In this document: one piece after another, positions 32,872-45,217 of the stretch | Layout of the letters: every line of letters begins with the position of its first letter | How positions within the stretch are numbered: the stretch's first letter is position 1 | Assembly: GCA_950022295.1 (NCBI GenBank) | Contig: OX465598.1 | Coordinates: 68,928,001 to 68,992,000, forward strand | From: Bromus sterilis | Taxonomy: Eukaryota > Streptophyta > Magnoliopsida > Poales > Poaceae | Direction: 5' to 3' | DNA: 64,000 nt | The notes under the pieces: generated by a model | Database searches by the model: none | Told to the model about the DNA's origin: nothing | What the model saw: the letters and a program-made list of their open reading frames with translations, nothing else | Made by a program: the position numbers and the translations under genes

Positions 32872-35293
32872 TCGAGATTATCACCACCTGCCCGATCAGG
32901 GTAGCGTGCGTGCATAACCTCCCCTACTGGGTGATATCCGTAGAAGGCACTACGATAGCCCGAGTCAAGGCCCGCCCATACAAGCAAATGTGGCTGCATG
33001 GATAAGTCCGGTTCGGTGGCACTTGGTCAACATTTTTTTTCATTAGGTGGATAGCAATATGAGGACATGGCAACATGGCATGAGTATGAACTACTATCAT
33101 GAATATGCATCACCCAGCACGGTATATACTCAGAAGCATGATCATCACTAGCATGATTCCGGCATAGGCATGGCAACCAAAATAAACATGATGATGACAT
33201 GTACTAGAGTGACATGATAAGATCAGTAGCATGGCATGTTTATACTCATCAACTTATTATGGTTATTTATTTTTATTAGCAAGCAATGTGAAAGCAATTA
33301 AAATAACCCGAGCAAATGATTTAAATCATCAAAAGCAACTTAAGCTCTTCATGACCAGATTGTTATGGCTTGCCTTGGTCAAGTGGAGTATCCTTGAACT
33401 CCTGGTCTCCTGCAAGCACTTGATCACCTTCTGAAAAAATAAAACAAGTGGCAAATGCAAATAAGTCAAATGCACTCCTTCACTGTCCAGTGGACCTAAA
33501 CAGTGAATCAAGTTCCCAAAATTTTCCAACTTGAAGAGGAGATCAAAAGAAAAATGTAGCAAAAATAATCAACTCATTTGGCCTTGTGGATTAGGAGTTA
33601 TTCATGGTCAAAGTTTGGTCAAAATTCCATTTTAAACAGATTTAAACAATTTCCAGAGAAATAACCAGAGAGGGCCACGTCGAAGGCGTAAACCTACGCG
33701 GGCGTCTCCACTTATACCGATTCGGAACGGCTGGGGTGGCTGACAGGTGGGGTCAGGGCATCAGTTTGGATGAAACAGAGAGGGAACAGAGGTCGCGGCT
33801 CCGGCGAGGGTGGTTCGCTGGCGAGGAGACCTCGGGGGTGAGCTAGGGCTAGGGTACGAGATGCAGGAGACCATGGCGAGCAGCTACGTACCCGGAACTC
33901 CTCGAATGGTGCCCTGACGGCTTCGCTAGGTTCTCCTCCAGCTGCGGTGGCGGCGGCGCTGCGACACGATCTTCGACCAGGGGCCTCCCTGTCCGGTCTC
34001 CTCCTCGATTGTGCTCTCTAGGAGTGGTGTGGGGGTGTGTGGTGATGGCTGCGAGCAACGGGAGGCACCAATTTATAGGAGAGCCATGGATTCCTCCACG
34101 GGTGTCGCCGGGCAGAAGACGACGGCGCCGAGCTCGCGTGCGGGGGAGCAGTGGGGTCTCTGGTGAGCTCTAGGGGATTCCAATGACGGTGTATCACGCG
34201 TGTGCGCGTGCCCTGGTTCTCTGCATCAGCGGGGCGACGGGAAGGCTCGGGCGTGGCTGCGGCGGAGGCTCTGCTTCGACGTGCGTCCCGGCTTTGAGGG
34301 GGCTCAGGTGTCGCGCGTGCTTGCTAGAGGTAGGGGATGTGAGCAAGACGACGCGGGCAACGCGGAGGCGTGCGTGCCACTGTGGCCACTACGCGCGGAA
34401 TCCAGGCAGGCCGCGGCGGCGACGACGAGGTCTCCGGCGGGCGGCGGGGCTTTGGGATGGGCCAGGTGGCGCACGGGTGTGCCACGGCGGTTATGGACAC
34501 GCGCAAGCAGCCGCGGGGGCTCGGGTGCAGCGTTCCCGTGATGGCGACCTCACGGCCATGGCCAGAGCACGCCTGTGGCAGGCTGTGCGCGTGCTCACCC
34601 CTGGCACGCGTGCAGTGAGGGCGTCCAGGGCGTGCGCACTGTGTCCTTGTCATGTATTCAACGTCCAGTAGTACGTGTGAGGTGCTGGGAGACTGACATG
34701 TGGGTTCAAACAGTTGCTATCTTCAAATACAGGTTTCTGTAGGAAACTTTGGTAATTTCTATAGGGAGTTTGGCTAGTCTTTTGGGGCTGAAACTTGGTG
34801 TGCCTGGGTTATCTAGGAAGGTCCCCATGTGGTAAAAATTTCAGAGCAAAAGGATCAGTCTACAGGGTACTTGCTTCACAAAGTGCCTCTCTGGTCAGAA
34901 TGAAAAAGAAATTCTAGAGGAAAAGTTTTGTACTAATCTTGACCATGTTTTTGCATGGAATCATGAGGCATGTCTCCCTTGCTTAGCACAAAAAGTTTCA
35001 GGCCAAAAGGATGAGCGGAAGTGAGGCTAGCTTCAAAAAGGAGAGGGAAAAGACCAATTTCCATGAGTGAAAAAGGATTTTTAGGAAAAATAAAAATAGG
35101 GCATGGGCTAAATTGATCAAAGCTTGATCATAGCCATAGGGCAGAGGGGTTTAGGGTCACTTGGCCTAGGAGAAAAATTAAGCCCAAGTGATTAAGGCCA
35201 TCTGAGTTGAGAAAATCCAAACAAATATTTTAAACTCCAGAAAATCAGCAAATAAAATTGCAAATAAAAAAGGGCAAAAACCAGGATGTCACA
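32872..35293 (-). repeat. G1 5' LTR, second segment
   Basis: Continues 27060-28084 and matches 8185-10609 of the 3' LTR. On the minus strand the LTR begins TGTGACATCC at 35293. The GC-rich middle again gives long chance ORFs that are not genes. Confidence 0.93.
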
Positions 35294-35298
35294 GCTAT
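35294..35298. repeat. Target site duplication GCTAT of G1 (right)
   Basis: Identical to 7160-7164. Confidence 0.9.
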
Positions 35299-38200
35299 CC
35301 GACACTCCGTAGCCCATCTTTCAAACTCAACAAAGAGGCCATCCGCCGGTCTAAATCCTAAGTACGCCGGGCCTTGGACCCCAACCCGAACGTACTCCTG
35401 CATGGTGCGTGGCTGGCCGGTGAAGTTAAAGCAAATCCAAATAAGACACCACCGCGCGAGCAAATAAGACAACACCACTTCCCGGCGCAGGCCACGGTAC
35501 TGCTGACGTCTCAAGAGTTCTCGGACGACACTACGAAGCAGAGGAGCCCATAACTCGTAATTCCCATGTGTAGGCAGCGCGTATAAGCCAAAAGGCTACT
35601 CAAGTCATCCGCCGAACCATTTAGCATTTTAATTAACCTGCATGACAACCGTTATCGTTGCCTCGACTTAACTGACCCGCGGACAACGACAACAGTCAGG
35701 ACCACCAGTACATCATTGCCTGCCTTGTCATCCCACCAAGTCTCTGCGGTTACCAACAAGGTGAACCGTCTCCTTACCTTGTCTCGCATGTGCTCCTTGA
35801 GGAGCTCGACTTTCGTGGTTTGTTAACTCTCGCGGCCAACGATCAGGGGCCAAGAACACCGGTACACTGGTCGTACCCTCCCTGTCATCCCGTCGCAATA
35901 CCACTCGCGGGCACCGTTGGGTCGCCCGACTTCTTACCTTTAAGGACAACCGTGTTCAGTTCCCTAGGGCGGCCATACAGAGTCAGCAACGAGTGGAGTA
36001 CGAGGATTACTCCTTGATAGCTCCACTTGATGTGGCTCGGCAGAGCCGAGGTAGGGGCCTTAGGCGGTGTGTGCGTTGTATCGTACCTGTGCAATTATAA
36101 TCATTGTATCCGCGTTCACTCCCCTGAGTGATCACGGCCCTCTATCTAATCCTAGCTAACAATGCGCAGGGCTCACTGCTGAATATAATATATAATAGGC
36201 AGCATAGGATAAAGGAAGGTACATCAAGGGGCGACAAAAACAGGCTATGCAATTGAATAGGATTGTAATCGTAGCAGCAGCAGTAACAATGCCTAGTGCA
36301 AGAAATGTACGGAAAGATAGGCGATATCTGGGTAAGAGAATGGCTCTGCTTTCCTGGAAGCTCGACGGTAGGGGTAGGGTCGTCGACGAAGTAGTCGTAC
36401 TCAACAGCGGTGTAGTCGGTGGCAGCAGCGGGGTCTACCGGAGATTAAGGGGGGAAGAAACAGTAAATACAAAGCAGATGCATGACATGACAGATGCAAT
36501 GCTAACGGTGTTCTAACGCAGTGCAATGCACATTGCTCGGAGCGGGAATTCATCCGGGGATGAACTGCCAACTCCGGGTGATTATCGGACAGGGTGTACG
36601 GAGGGGAAAGGTACCATGCCGGAGGTGTCGTGGACACCCGACAAACATGTGAAAGGTGTATCTGTGTTAGTTGATCCATTCTGAACAACTTTCGTGTTCA
36701 GAATAAATTCATCCGGGTAGTTTATCGGTATCGGGCAATCATCGGACAGTCGGTCCGGAGGGGGACGGTTCGATGTTCGTTGTGTTAGAGGGGTTTGGTA
36801 GACATACGGATAGCGTATTCGTATTCGTTATATTTTTCTGATCAATTTTGATGTATAAAGTTTTTGAATCTGAATTACGGTTTAAAAGATATTGAATTTT
36901 AAAGTTTTAAATCATTTAAAATAATTTCTGGAATTATTTTATTTAATAAAACCCAACATTATCCAGAACAATGCCTTTTGACTAGTCAAACCTGACCAGT
37001 TGGTCCCACTGGCCAGCCACACATCAATAAAAATCTTTTAATTAATTCCTTACAAGTGGGACCTAGCTGTCAGTGGGACATAGTTATTCTAATAGTTATT
37101 TTAACTTAACAGGGGGGTTAAGTGGGGCTGGGACCCACATGTAATAGACACAGGGTTTTTCTTTTCTTGTTAAGCACTGGTTAACGGTTGATCACAGGGA
37201 GGGGTTAATCTAATGAACAAGGGGAGGAGGTTATCCCACGGTCGTGGCCACGCACGCCCGCGGTGGTTCGGCGAGGCATGCCGGCGAGGGAGCGGGAACA
37301 CGGCGGGGAGCCATTCCGGCCAAGGCTGCGGCGAGAGGGGCGTGACCAGGGGAGGACACGCACAGGCAGGGGCGACGCCGGCTTGGGCTGCGGCCATGGC
37401 GTGGCTCGGCGATGGTGGCCACGGCGGGAGCCAGCAAGGCGAGCGGGGCGAGCAACAGGCCGGTGCAGGGGAGCGGTGCCACAGCGGGCGCGCGGATGTG
37501 AGGGAGCGCGCGGCCCGGGTGCAACGGGTGCGCGGGGCGCGGCCAGGACCAGGCGAGCGCACGCCCTGGCCATGGCGTACAGCAGGCACGGGGCATCCTA
37601 GGCGACGAACAGAGGAAGGGAGGAGGGGTGTGGCGCTCACAGGGGGTTCGCGGAGAGGAGGCGGCCCGAGGAGGTGGCCGAGGATGCGCGAGGCGCGGTG
37701 TAGGCGAGCAATTCGACGACAGCATGGTCCATTGCCGGCGGGAGGAGGCGGCGCGATTGCGGCGAGGTAGGGGCCGACGGTGCGAGCTGGAAGGGGAAGA
37801 CCGAGTGGACGACTCTGGGAAGGCGGCCGGACAAGCTGGAGTGACCAGCCGTCGCCGCTGGCCGCGGCGGTGCTCCTATGGTGTCGACGCGAGCGCATCC
37901 AGATGGAGGGGGAGGTGTGAGTGCGAGACAGAGGGGAGGGGAATGGGGATTTAGGGTTCCATGGGGGGTTGGCCTCGACCTTATCGTCGACGTGCGCTAT
38001 AGGGAGGGGAGAAGGTGAGGGAGGGGGCAGGTGACGGGAGGGGGCCGGCGGCGTGGCCTTCCTGCCATGGCGCGTGCGTCATGGGGAAGGTGGGGGGGAG
38101 GGGAGTTGGTGGGGATGAGACAGGGGAGGGGAGAGAGAAGGGGGGCTGGGACCGGGGTGGGCCTCGCCCCCGGCGTAGTATAGGGTTTTTTTGTATTCTT

Positions 38201-39165
38201 TTTCTTTCTGTTTTCTTTCTGTTTTATTTAGTTTAGCTACCAATAGAGTTTTGTAAAATATGGATATGGACCCATTACTTGTGTTGCTTATTATTGCAAT
38301 GTTCTAAAACGTTTGAGCCCAAACAAAAATCATTTTAACTTTGTTATATATTTTAAAGGGTTAAATGGGGGCCTTTTAGCTACTATTTCAATTGTTTAAG
38401 ATAGTTAAATATTATAATAAATATTCTTATCCATGGCATATTAATCTACTAACTTTTAGGTATTTTATAAAATTGTTTGCACCATTTCTTTGTTCATTTA
38501 AAATTCCCACATGTTTATTATAATTTCCCTGGCAATCTAATAATCACTAAGTAATTATTTTTATTCCTTATTATTACCAAATCACTTTAATAAAAACCCC
38601 AATCACATTAAGGTGACCTACTGACTATTTGCCACTTTAAAATATCTCACCCTAAAATTTGTGCAGATTTTATATGTCAATTTTTTTTAATTCTAGGGCA
38701 ATTTTACTATCCCAATATCATTAGTTTTATTTGTTTCAATTTCTTGGGATCACTACCATATTAAGAACAAATTTTATTCCAGTCATTTGAAAAGTTTTCC
38801 CCTTGAATAGCAGTTGCATTTCAAAAAGGAAGTTGAGTTATTTCCTTAATGGAAATTTTAAACAAGGGTGATCATGATGACAAGGCAATTTAATAACCCA
38901 CCCATTATTGGTTTTATGAATATCATAGACATGGGGATTATGCAAATGGCTAAGGTGGTTTTGGTTTGACCATGACCAAGTTGATTAACATGCATCCACA
39001 ATCCTTGGAGCAAGATCTACAATCCACAAGTATTAGAAAATTTTATCAGGGTGGGAATCTGACAGAGCTATGATCAAGGTGATCATGGCTTGATCATCAA
39101 CAGTAATGATCACTAACAGTGGAATCACTGTAGTGGTTAATGTTACTGATTCTGAGGGTGTTACA
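35299..39165 (-). repeat. LTR 'O', second segment (5' part of the LTR on the minus strand)
   Basis: Begins TGTAACACCC at 39165 on the minus strand and runs to the G1 insertion. AT-rich from 38200 to 39165, strongly GC-rich from 37200 to 38170 (open frames there are in several overlapping phases and both strands, with low-complexity Arg/Pro/Gly content), then mixed. No coding gene supported. The GGTGTTACA end at 39157-39165 is followed by the polypurine-type GTAGTGGTGGAGATT. Confidence 0.7.
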
Positions 39166-40840
39166 AATCTCCACCACTACAAAGAATTCTCGTCCCGAGA
39201 ATTAAAAGTAGTGTAAGGGGTAGAGTTTCGGTTTCGCCTTCCAGCAATTCTTCGGCTGCTTGTTATCCTTCTCGATGAATTTAATCCTTTTCGTTGACGT
39301 CTTCATTTCTGCTTCGGTGCATCTCGACGAGTTCTCATCCTTTCCTCCGGGTCTTCATCGTACTGACGGATAGGGTAGGAGGAATTACTTAAAGGGGTCG
39401 GATCGATAGAAGATTAACCAAACGGGGTTGTCCAAGGGTATGGGGTACCAAGCACCTCCCGAGTTTAAGCTCAGGGAAGCACATCGAAAGAAATTAAAGA
39501 AGGCATATGAAGTTTCAAGCGGATAGACAACCATTCGATATCGATGATGGATGATGAAAAGGGGTTCGGAGCATCAGGCATAAGCATTGAGTCTGATATC
39601 GGTTGGAATATCACAAGGTAGAGGACAAGAGTCAGGTTTCGGTCCTGTGGAACTGTGGGTTATGGGACCCATTGAACCAGGGTGGTGACATTCAATGCGA
39701 TCAAGTTGAAAGGTATGACGGAGATCAACTTGTAAACTATGTCGGCAACAACATCAGTGCCAAGGGCGAGGGACGAAGAGAACCATTTTCATGCTCGTTA
39801 AGACGAGGCGGACCAATAGGCAAAGTTCTCGTCCATCGGTGGTCACCGAAAGGTCATCAACAATCGTAACAGGTTGTGCGGACAAAGTAGTACACCGAAG
39901 TGTTTACATAAGCAGGGAATTATCACTGCCCAGATAATTTATATTAAAAGAAAGATTGAAAGACCAATGGAAAGGAAAATGTGATTATAGACAAGCATTA
40001 GGGGTATATTATTCCCAAGGGAAAGCAGAGCAAGATATACATGACCAAGTTTGTATTGGCAGGGAGTCAAAGGGGGTTGTCAATGGTAACACAAATCATC
40101 GAGGGGCAAGAATGGTATTTCCCACAATGAATTCAATAGACACATGGAAGAAGCAAAAATGCTAATGATGACCACGACACTTTATGTCAAGAGGTTTCAA
40201 GAGAACGCAATCGAATAGCAGAGCAAAAGGTAAGCGATGTTCTCGGTTGACGACAACCCAGAACCCATGGAGTGGTTACGACAGGGATAGGCATTATTTC
40301 ATCACAATTCATAAGATGTAGTGCAAAGGCATGATATCCTCGAGATACTAGGAGTAATACTCGAAGGTAGAATGGTGGATCATAGGTGTAGCAGAATTTA
40401 CAGAAGGGGGTTAATTATCTTTACGAGGAGCTTTCATGATAAGTTATACATAGTATCCATGGGCATGAACACAAAGGTTCAGGGTCGACTCCCACTTCTT
40501 CAATGCATAGCCTCTCATTCACTTCTCGCTATCGATGAATTTGTAGAGTAGGAAATCTATCTGGCGTAACACCAGTAAAGTATGACCCGTAGAAGTTGAT
40601 GGGTTCATACAAACGGCTGAAGCATATATACAACCCATAGGGACATTTTACGAATCTATACAACAAACAAGGATAAGGGGACCAGTTTGAAAGAGGAAGG
40701 CTGATGACACGGAGCAGATGACACCGTTCGCCGAAGGCATTTCGTATCAGGGGAAATTCATCAATGACTTAGGACACAAGGGGACGACAGGTAGTAATCC
40801 ACCAAAAAGTTCAGGCGGCGTACCGAGAGTTTGGTGCGAG
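39166..40840 (-). mobile_element. Element O internal 3' end, degenerate
   Basis: Minus strand. The LTR-proximal part (39166-39210) reads AATTCTCGGGACGAGAATTC and then a purine tract, a layout typical of the pol end and polypurine tract of chromovirus-like elements (compare 10610-10650 in G1). The remaining 1.6 kb has no frame I can recognise as pol, so it is either strongly decayed or non-autonomous. It is cut at 40841 by G4. Confidence 0.6.
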
Positions 40841-41851
40841 TGTCGGGGGATTGGTACCCGGGTAGGCTAACCCAAGCAGAAGCATTCTTTCAAGACAAGG
40901 AGGGACCGATTGGGCCGTAGCTGGGCCGAGCTGGGCAGATGTACGGCCGATTGCTCCGAGGAAATCAGCCGTATCAAATGCCGACAGTCGGCCCAGGCGC
41001 AATCGGCCCACTCCTTCACAAAGACGACCATCCGATTGGTCCGCAGTTGGGCCGAGGCAGGCACCTGGAAGGCCGATTGCCCAGAGCAATCGACCTTGCC
41101 AAGGACCACAAGTCGGCCCAGGCGCAATCGGAATAGCCTACTACCCTTGGAGGAAGTCGACCCCGACGCCAGTCGGGGGTATGATTACGAGGTCATAAAT
41201 GCACTATCCCGAGATATCTGGGTGGCAGGAAGGCCAAGTCATGTCGAAGATCTGGTGGAGATACGGTGTCGACCTCTCCGCCGATTTCGCGGACAGGGCG
41301 ACAGGACCACACCTCCTAGCTCCACTGTTCATCTCCGTGCCCTATGGGTCTACAGCATGGGCCGCCACTCGTAGGATCCGGGTCACCCGGAGAGGAGCAG
41401 TCGGTGGGCCCAGGCCGATTAGAGGATGAAAGCTAGGCCCATTCGGCAGTGAAGTTACCGAAGTACCCTGGGCTCACACTATAAGAGCCCGGGTACCCCT
41501 CCTGCGTGGGGGACGACCCGCTCAAGATCACCATTCACTCATTCTCCTCTCTGTTCATTTACTGCTAGTAGTAACTCCTCAGGGAAGCAGGAGAGGGCCT
41601 TGCCCACGGCGGCGGCGCTCACCTTCCCCTCAGAAGATAGAGAAGCAATTATTGTAGCCAGAGCGTTGATATATAAGAGACAAGCAGGAGTAGGGGTGTT
41701 ATCTCTCCGGAGAGCCCCGAACCTGGGTACATCGTGGTGTCCTTTACCGTGCTTGTACCCAACCCGATTCCGGCATCATCGACATCTTCTCCCTCGCGTC
41801 TTCCCCTCACTTTAGCCATCCCATGGCATCTGACGTCACATATCGACGACA
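40841..41851 (+). repeat. G4 5' LTR (Tat-lineage Gypsy)
   Basis: 1011 bp, TGTCGGGGGATT ... ATCGACGACA. Contains repeated CAATCGGCC/CAGTCGGCCC words (40900-41130). Preceded by GCGAG, a possible target duplication whose partner is lost because the element's 3' end is missing. Confidence 0.85.
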
Positions 41852-41853
41852 GT

Positions 41854-41871
41854 TGGCGCCCACTGTGGGGC
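41854..41871 (+). promoter_or_regulatory. G4 primer-binding site
   Basis: TGGCGCCCACTGTGGGGC two bases after the LTR; this type of site is common in Tat/Retand/Ogre-like plant elements. Confidence 0.85.
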
Positions 41872-42185
41872 AGACCGAGGCGTCGACTGGAGTAAAGATC
41901 CGGACGGGATTTTCCTCTGCATCAGGCGGTAGCCACGCCTCTGGCCTGATTCTAAGGCGTGTGGCAATCGATTATGTGGTGGACTACTCGGCGCGGTACA
42001 AGGCTGGAGCACCCATGCCACCCGGTGTGTCGCTGCAGGTCAGCAGCCATCGCCTCTTCATCAGCAACTACCCCGAGGCGTATCCCAGAGAGATTCGCAT
42101 CTTCTCGTGCGCTACGGACCCGCTCTCGACCAGGGGCTGCAGGGCAGCTCCCGGCAGAGAGGAGAGCCGAGTGCACGCCGCCGTC
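41872..42185 (+). other. G4 leader
   Basis: Leader between primer site and gag. The frame is open here too, but relatives start gag near the ATG at 42186, so I treat this as untranslated or at best an N-terminal extension. Confidence 0.4.
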
Positions 42186-44260
42186 ATGATGGAGGGAGCA
42201 TCCTCATCAACCAACCGCGACCCGGCGAGTGCAACCAGAAAGGCTAAGGAGGTAGCTGACGCGGCAGAGCGAATCGGCACCAGTGCGCTGCGGGATGTGT
42301 TATACACACCCGTGAACAGGAATGGTGATCCGGAGCAGGTGCACACGGAGCTGGAAACAGCACGGCTCGCTCTGGCTCGCAGGGCTGAGCAGGTGCTGGC
42401 AGAAGAGCGCAGGCTGGGAGCCATCACAAGGGAATACAACGCCGCGCATGCAGGACCGCGCCGGCCGATTGAGCCCGCAGTCCTGGAAGATTTGAGAAGC
42501 CGAGGCAGGGCAGTCAACCAGCAGCTGTCGGGGGCCGAGCAGCCGGAGCGTCCGAGGAGGCCGATGCAACCGGAGCAACCGGCACAGTCAGCATTCATCC
42601 AAAGGCCGACGTACAGCACGTCGGACAAGAACTTGAGAGCAGCCGAGAAAATAGCACTTGAGCTAGAAGACCTGGAGGGGGATGAGCGGTGCGAGCAGTC
42701 GCGCCGAATGCGTGAGCTGTTGGCAGCCGCAAAGGAGCAGAGGCTCGTTGCAATGGATCATCAAAGTGCAGAACCCGGGGCGTCCAGGGGAACTGTGAGG
42801 CCGAATGTGGGAGCTAGCCAGCGACCGAATGCATCGCGCCAGAACAGACATCAACCCGCTCCATCTCGGCACGAGAGCAAGGTCAAAAGCAATCGGCCAC
42901 CCCCAGCGGCAAGATAAAGAATCGAAGATCCAGCTGTTAACAACAGGCACAATGACATGCCACAGCAATCGGCACCAAGACCAGCAATCAGCGCCCGACT
43001 TGGCCCTCGACAAATCGGCCAGAATGATGCAAGGCATCGCATTGAGCTCCTGGAGAAGGAGGCTCAGGAGGATGAAGAAGGAGAAGCTGGCCCATCATGT
43101 TTTGGTCATCGTATTCGGACTGAAAAGTTTCCCAAAGGCTTCACGCTGCCGAGAGACAGTCCCAAGTACAATGGTTCTGTGAAGCCTGAAGACTGGCTGT
43201 CCGATTATCTGATGGCGGTTCGCATTGCAGGAGGCAATCGGCGTGTAGCAGTCCGCTATGCACCTTTGATGCTGCAGGGTTCAGCTCGGACGTGGTTGAA
43301 CAGTTTGCCCAAGGACAGTGTGAACTGCTGGGAGGACTTCACGAGCGCATTTATCCACAACTTCACAAGCACGTATGAGCGGACCAACCTCCCACGGAAG
43401 CTAGCTCTTTGTGTGCAAGGCAAAGATGAGCCCCTCCGAGATTACTTATCTCGGTGGATCAAGCTGAAGAATTCATGCGAAGGAGTCCATGAGATCCAGG
43501 CCATTCAGTACTTCACAGATGGATGCCTGGCTTACTCAATGTTGAAACACAAGCTGCTCCGCAAAGACTTCACATCGCTCGCCGAGCTCATGAAGGTGGC
43601 AAATGCGTTTGCTATGTCCGATTCTGCGATACGCCCTATTTAGCTCGGAGTTGGAGGTGTGATCCAGTCACCAGGGGCTCCGCAGTCGGACACAGGGAAC
43701 CAAGGCCTTAGTCGGAAGGAAAGGAGAGAGAACAACCGTAACAACAACAACAACAATCACAACCAGCAGAGCAATGGCAAGCGCAAGGACGAGCAGCCCG
43801 ATACCCAGTATGGCAGTCGGCAGGTGGCCGCTGTCCAGAACGAAGAAGATCCAGCGGCTGCAGGAGGCAGTCAGAAGATGAGACCAAATGTGAGACCCCC
43901 GGGGCAGATGAAGCCCAAGTACACGTTCGAGGATATGTTGGACGCGCCGTGCAAACTGCACAGCACGCCTGGCAGGCCGTCTGCGCACACCACTCGGCAG
44001 TGCGACTTTATGAGAAGGATCGCGAAGGGAGAAGCTTTACCACCTCCACCCCCACCACCACCCCAGAACAGAGGACCACCTCAGCAGCAGAACCAGTTCC
44101 CACAGCAAGACGCCGCCTACATGATTTTCACCAGCGAGTCCACAGACAAGGGCAGTCGGAGAGCCCGAGCTCAGGAGGTTAATGCCACTATGCCACCGAT
44201 TCCCCAGTTTATGCATTGGTCCGAATGTCCTATATCCTGGGACAGAGCGGATCATCCCAC
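42186..44260 (+). pseudogene. G4 gag
   Basis: One reading frame throughout, interrupted by TAA at 42915 and TAG at 43641. An Ala/Arg/Glu-rich N-terminal region is followed by the retrotransposon gag core (PKYNGSVKPEDWLSDYLMAV, LQGSARTWLNSLP, YERTNLPRKLALC, LRDYLSRWIKLKN), then an Asn/Gln-rich stretch and a proline run (PPPPPPPP). No clear CCHC knuckle: CKLHSTPGRPSAHTTRQC has a zinc-ribbon-like C...H...C spacing seen in Tat gags. Both stops are single-base changes from sense codons. Confidence 0.88.
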
Positions 44261-45217
44261 CATTTTGCCGAACCCGGGCAACTATCCGCTGGTGGTGGAC
44301 GCTCTGCTCGCAGGACCAAGGTTTTCATGCAAGTTCTCTAGAGTGCTCGTTGACGGATAAAGCACAATCAACATTCTGTACCGAGATACATTGATCAAGC
44401 TAGGGCTCACAGAGAAGGACCTGGAGCGCAGTCGGACGACTTTCCATGGGATTGTTCCTGGATTGTCTTGCACCCCCATGGGTCGCATTCGGCTGGATGT
44501 TATATTTGGCACAGAAGAAAACTTCAGGAGAGAGCCGATTTGGTTTGAAGTCGCCGACCTCAGTAGTCCTTACCATGCTCTGTTGGGATTGCCGGCGTTT
44601 TCCAAGTTCATGATCAACGCACAGGAGACATACCTAAAGATGAAGATCCCAGGGCCAAACGGCGTCATCACTGTCACCCGGGACTTCAGGAAGTCCCTCG
44701 AGTGTACATCCGCTGGCAGCAGTTTGGCTGATTCTCAAGTGGTTGAGACGGAGAAGCGTCAGCTCAGCAAGGTGATTGCAATGGCGCAAGCACAGAACAA
44801 GAATCCACTTCCAGTCGGCCCAACAAAGAGAGTAGATGAGGAATCGGCTTTTCAGTCGGCCAAGGACAGCAAAAAGATCGCTCTAGATCCCTCCGACTCA
44901 ACCAAGTTTCTCTGTGAGCTGGACTTAGCGATAAATAGGAAAGCGAGCTCGTCGAGTTTCTCTGTGAGAATCGGGACATCTTTGCATGGTCTCCACAAGA
45001 CATGCCTGGTGTGCCGAGAGAACTCGCCGAGCACAAGCTGCACATTCGGCCAGGCTCGAAGCCGGTCAAGCAACCCCTGAGACGTTTTTCTGAAGACAAG
45101 AGAAGGGCAATTGGTGAAGAGATTGCGAAGCTGCAAGCTGCAGGTTTCATCATGGAAGTGTTTTACCCCGAGTGGCTGGCGAATCCAGTCCTCGTCATGA
45201 AGAAGAACAAGACCTAG
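44261..45217 (+). pseudogene. G4 protease and N-terminal RT
   Basis: The protease active-site segment RVLVDG is followed by TAA (44358-44360) where the second glycine is expected, then STINILYRDTL and PYHALLGLPAF. A frame shift near 44930 leads into the RT N-terminus (DMPGVPRELAEHKL, KQPLRRFSEDKR, FIMEVFYPEWLANPVLV). A TAG at 45215-45217 replaces the Trp of K-W-R-M-C. Not functional. Confidence 0.87.

Larger units (their letters stand above)
7165..35293 (-). mobile_element. G1: Tekay/Del-type chromovirus (Gypsy), with nested insertions
   Basis: Complete element with LTRs at 7165-10609 (3') and 27060-35293 (5', itself interrupted), flanked by GCTAT. Order on the minus strand: 5' LTR, primer-binding site for initiator-Met tRNA, an extra ORF, gag, protease, RT, RNase H, integrase with chromodomain remnant, polypurine tract, 3' LTR. 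Without its passengers (G2 at 14846-25130; Cassandra at 28085-32871) it would be about 13 kb. The LTRs differ at roughly 2% of positions by eye in the stretch 7165-8184 versus 27060-28079, so it is fairly young in plant terms, but its coding frames carry many lesions. Confidence 0.9.

Noticed and set aside
37170..38236. Long overlapping open frames on both strands (up to 242 codons)
   Set aside because: They lie in the GC-rich middle of LTR O, are Arg/Pro/Gly-rich and occur in several phases at once. The equivalent blocks in G1 LTRs (9160-10030, 33850-34670) and the solo LTR (28950-29860) show the same effect.
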